Assembly (NCBI GenBank): GCA_021156225.1
Contig: JAJNBN010000212.1
Span: forward strand, 1-6,545
Direction of reading: 5' to 3'
DNA from: Verrucomicrobiota bacterium
GTDB lineage: Bacteria > Verrucomicrobiota > Verrucomicrobiia > Limisphaerales > JAEYXS01
DNA: 6,545 nucleotides
Shown: positions 4,265 to 6,545 of the stretch, one piece after another
Position numbering within the stretch: position 1 is the stretch's first letter
How the letters are laid out: each line of letters begins with the position of its first letter
The notes under the pieces: generated by a model
What the model was told of the DNA's origin: nothing
Database searches by the model: none
Seen by the model: the letters and a program-made list of their open reading frames with translations, nothing else
Program-made: the position numbers and the translations under genes

Positions 4265-5623
4265 ATGCTAGCCGCCATCGACCACTCCAGCCTGCTTCTC
4301 ATTGCAGCCTTGTCCGTGGTCGGCCTGATCCTGCTGGTCACTTACCTGCGTGTTCATGCTTTTCTGGCACTGATTATCGCGTCGCTTTTCGTGGGCATTG
4401 CCAGTGGCATGGATCTATCCACCATTGGAAAGGCCATTGAGACAGGTGTAGGCAATGTTTTGGGCTCCATCGCGTTGGTGATCGGCCTGGGCACTGTTTT
4501 AGGGCGGTTATTGGCGGAATCCGGCGGAGCCCAAGTGCTCGCAGATAAGATTCTCAAGACAGCCGGTGGCCATAAACTCACGTGGGCTTTGGCAGCGTTA
4601 TCGTTTCTAGTAGGGTTGCCGGTTTTTTTCGGCGTAGGTGTGATGCTGATGGTCCCGATTGTCTTTGCTTTGGCCGGGCGCCAATCCACTCCTTGGCTCG
4701 TGCTGGTACTTCCAACCGTTGCCGGTTTGACTGTCGCTCATGGTCTGGTCCCGCCGCATCCGGGTCCGATGGCCGCTATCGGATTGCTGAAAGCGGATGT
4801 GGGGAAAACGATTGGTTGGTCTATTTTGCTCAGCATCCCTTTGCTGATCTTGGCAGGTCCTTTGTTCACTCACTTCGTCAAAAAGCGCCTGGTGGTGGCC
4901 ACTCCAAGCCTTCCAGCGACTGCTAATCCCGCTGTATCTCCAGCGCCCCGGCCATCGGCTTCGCTCGGGCTGACCTTGATGGTCATACTATTGCCGGTGG
5001 GGCTAATGCTCTTGGGCAGCCTCGCGATCATTGTGCTGACGGAAGGCACTCTGCTTCGCAAGAGCCTCCATCTACTTGGCCATCCCATCGTTGCCATGCT
5101 GGCTGGAGTGGTCGTATCTATGATTGCGCTCAGCCGCCAATGCCGCTTCACACGCGCGGACCTGCTCAAGTTCAGCGAGGACTGCCTGGGCCCCATCGCC
5201 GCCATTCTCCTCGTCGTAGGTGCAGGCGGTGGCTTCAGTCGAGTGTTGTTTGAAAGTGGCGTGGGCGAAGCCATCAAGACCATGGCAGCCGATTGGAAAC
5301 TTCACCCGCTCATCTTCGGCTGGCTCATCGCCGCTCTCATCCGCATCGCCGTCGGTTCCGCCACCGTCGCCATCACCGCTGCCGCTGGATTGCTCGCTCC
5401 GATCGTCGCCGCTGATCCCAGCATCAATCGCGAACTGCTCATCCTCTCTCTCGGCTGCGGCTCATTGATTCTCTCCCATGTGAACGATGGCGGTTTCTGG
5501 TTTGTGAAAGAATGTTTCAAGCTTAGTGTCAGCGAGACATTGCGCACCTGGACCGTCATGGAAACCATCATCTCTATCGCTGGCCTTGCGCTCGTATTGC
5601 TGCTCAATGCCTTGATTTCTTAA
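4265..5623 (+). CDS. GntP-family permease (gluconate / D-serine / organic acid transporter)
   Basis: The 452-residue product is an inner-membrane secondary transporter of the gluconate:H+ symporter (GntP) family, with many hydrophobic segments spread along its length. Family signatures are GNVLGSIALVIGLGTVLGRL and LAESGGAQ near residues 65-90, LVGLPVFF near 115-122, AHGLVPPHPGPMAAIG near 158-173, GAGGGFSRVLFESG near 319-332, and LSHVNDGGFWFVKECF near 403-418. Members carry gluconate, related sugar acids, glycerate or D-serine (DsdX), so the substrate cannot be fixed here. One oddity: the usual acidic residue after PVFF/PLFF (FFEVG) is glycine here (FFGVG, about residue 123). A hydrophilic Ala/Pro-rich loop lies at about 213-232. 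The start may be GTG 4256 or ATG 4265; neither has a Shine-Dalgarno sequence, and ATG is preferred. Third codon positions become noticeably more C-rich after about 5150. An M19 dipeptidase gene begins 3 bp after the stop, so the two are probably translated together. Confidence 0.93.
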   Translation: MLAAIDHSSLLLIAALSVVGLILLVTYLRVHAFLALIIASLFVGIASGMDLSTIGKAIETGVGNVLGSIALVIGLGTVLGRLLAESGGAQVLADKILKTAGGHKLTWALAALSFLVGLPVFFGVGVMLMVPIVFALAGRQSTPWLVLVLPTVAGLTVAHGLVPPHPGPMAAIGLLKADVGKTIGWSILLSIPLLILAGPLFTHFVKKRLVVATPSLPATANPAVSPAPRPSASLGLTLMVILLPVGLMLLGSLAIIVLTEGTLLRKSLHLLGHPIVAMLAGVVVSMIALSRQCRFTRADLLKFSEDCLGPIAAILLVVGAGGGFSRVLFESGVGEAIKTMAADWKLHPLIFGWLIAALIRIAVGSATVAITAAAGLLAPIVAADPSINRELLILSLGCGSLILSHVNDGGFWFVKECFKLSVSETLRTWTVMETIISIAGLALVLLLNALIS

Positions 5624-5626
5624 ACT

Positions 5627-6545
5627 ATGTTCATCTTCGACGCCCACCTCGACCTCAGCATGAACGCGCTGGAATGGAACCGCGATTACACGCGCCCCAT
5701 CTCCGAGATCCGCGAACGCGAAAAGGGAATGAATGACAAGCCCGATCGCGGCCTCGGCACAGTGTGCTTTCCCGAATTGCGCAAAGGCAATGTCGGCCTC
5801 GTCGTCGCCACACAAATCGCGCGCTATGCAAAGCCCACGCATCCCCTCGGTGGCTGGCGTTCTCCCGAACAAGCGTGGGCACAAACGCAAGGCCAGCTCG
5901 CGTGGTATCGCGCGATGGAAGACCAGGGCGAAATGGTCCCCATCACCAATCTTGACGCGATGGAAAAACACCTCGCGCTGTGGAACGACGACACCATCGA
6001 GAACACCAAGAAACCCATCGGCTACATCCTTTCCCTCGAAGGCGCCGACTCCATGGTGAAGTTGAGCTATCTGGAAAAATCTTATGCGCAAGGCCTGCGT
6101 GCCCTCGGACCGGCCCACTATGGCCCCGGCACCTATGCCCACGGCACCGATGACACTGGCGGCCTCGGTCAAAAAGGTCGTGAACTGCTGCAAGAGATGA
6201 TGCGCCTCAAACTCATCCTCGATGCCACGCACCTCTGCGATGACAGTTTTTGGGAAGCGATGGATCTCTGGACCGGCCCCGTCTGGGCGAGCCACCAAAA
6301 TTGCCGCACCTTGGTGAATCACAACCGCCAGTTCACCGATGAACAGATCAAAGAACTCATCAAACGCGGTGCCGTCCTAGGGGGTCCCTTGGATGCCTGG
6401 ATGATGGTACCCGGCTGGATCCGCCAAAAGACCACCCCCCAATCATCTGGCGTCTGCCTGAAACACATGGTCGATCACCTCGATCACATCTGCCAGCTTG
6501 CGGGCAACGTAAACCACATCGGCATCGGCACCGATCTCGATGGCG
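5627..6545 (+). CDS. Peptidase M19 (membrane/renal-type dipeptidase), C-terminus cut by the window edge
   Basis: Open from ATG 5627 to the right edge: 306 codons seen, with perhaps 40-70 missing by family length. The zinc dipeptidase motifs are all visible. H7 and D9 lie in DAHLDLS, bridging E138 in LSLEGAD, H202 in LDATHLCD, H223 in WASHQNCR, R234 in HNRQFTDE, and D303 in GIGTDLDG. The 21-residue gap between H202 and H223 and the 11-residue gap to R234 equal those of human renal dipeptidase (H198, H219, R230). H164 (GPAHYGPG) may match the substrate-binding H152. The family hydrolyses dipeptides, including those with a C-terminal D-residue. There is no signal peptide or lipobox, so the enzyme is probably cytosolic. 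The GntP permease gene ends 3 bp upstream, which suggests uptake followed by cleavage or processing. The family call is secure; the substrate is unknown. Confidence 0.92.
   Translation, partial: MFIFDAHLDLSMNALEWNRDYTRPISEIREREKGMNDKPDRGLGTVCFPELRKGNVGLVVATQIARYAKPTHPLGGWRSPEQAWAQTQGQLAWYRAMEDQGEMVPITNLDAMEKHLALWNDDTIENTKKPIGYILSLEGADSMVKLSYLEKSYAQGLRALGPAHYGPGTYAHGTDDTGGLGQKGRELLQEMMRLKLILDATHLCDDSFWEAMDLWTGPVWASHQNCRTLVNHNRQFTDEQIKELIKRGAVLGGPLDAWMMVPGWIRQKTTPQSSGVCLKHMVDHLDHICQLAGNVNHIGIGTDLDG

Noticed and set aside
5462..6322. 286-codon open frame on the minus strand
   Set aside because: It is antisense to the end of the GntP gene and the M19 dipeptidase, whose plus-strand translations carry complete family motifs.

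Overview
This window looks like chromosomal DNA from a free-living Gram-negative bacterium. The best guess is a member of the Verrucomicrobia/PVC group. This rests on moderately high GC, a GlnII-type glutamine synthetase, an Amt protein with a signal peptide and an Ala-rich N-terminal extension, and start codons mostly lacking Shine-Dalgarno sequences. The assignment is an inference and was not tested by any search.

Layout: (1) positions 1-184, minus strand: the first 61 codons of a type II (GlnII) glutamine synthetase, running off the left edge. (2) 185-545: a non-coding, AT-richer region with a good sigma-54 type (-24/-12) promoter match pointing at glnII. (3) 546-1787, plus strand: a two-gene unit made of a 127-residue minimal protein-kinase-like protein and, 15 bp later, a complete PP2C-family Ser/Thr phosphatase. 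(4) 1788-2018: a convergent intergenic region with eight tandem copies of an 11-bp unit, a strong hairpin terminator and a second long hairpin. (5) 2019-3860, minus strand: a glnK-amtB operon (PII signalling protein, then ammonium channel). (6) 3861-4264: a divergent intergenic region with a second sigma-54 type promoter match upstream of glnK, a G-rich leader and an inverted repeat. (7) 4265 to the right edge, plus strand: a GntP-family permease followed after 3 bp by an M19 (renal-type) dipeptidase, which is cut by the window edge.

How the genes fit together: glnII, glnK and amtB are a nitrogen assimilation and sensing set. Both minus-strand transcripts carry similar -24/-12 elements (TGGCAT, N5, then CTGCT or GTGCT), so co-control by RpoN and an NtrC-like activator is likely. 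The kinase/phosphatase pair sits inside this nitrogen cluster. The encoded PII protein has both Tyr51 (the uridylylation site in proteobacteria) and Ser49 (the residue phosphorylated in cyanobacterial PII and dephosphorylated there by the PP2C enzyme PphA). A PII- or nitrogen-linked phospho-switch is therefore a testable hypothesis and the most interesting idea in the window. The GntP/M19 pair looks like an uptake-plus-hydrolysis unit for small organic acids, D-amino acids or dipeptides; its substrate cannot be read from the sequence.
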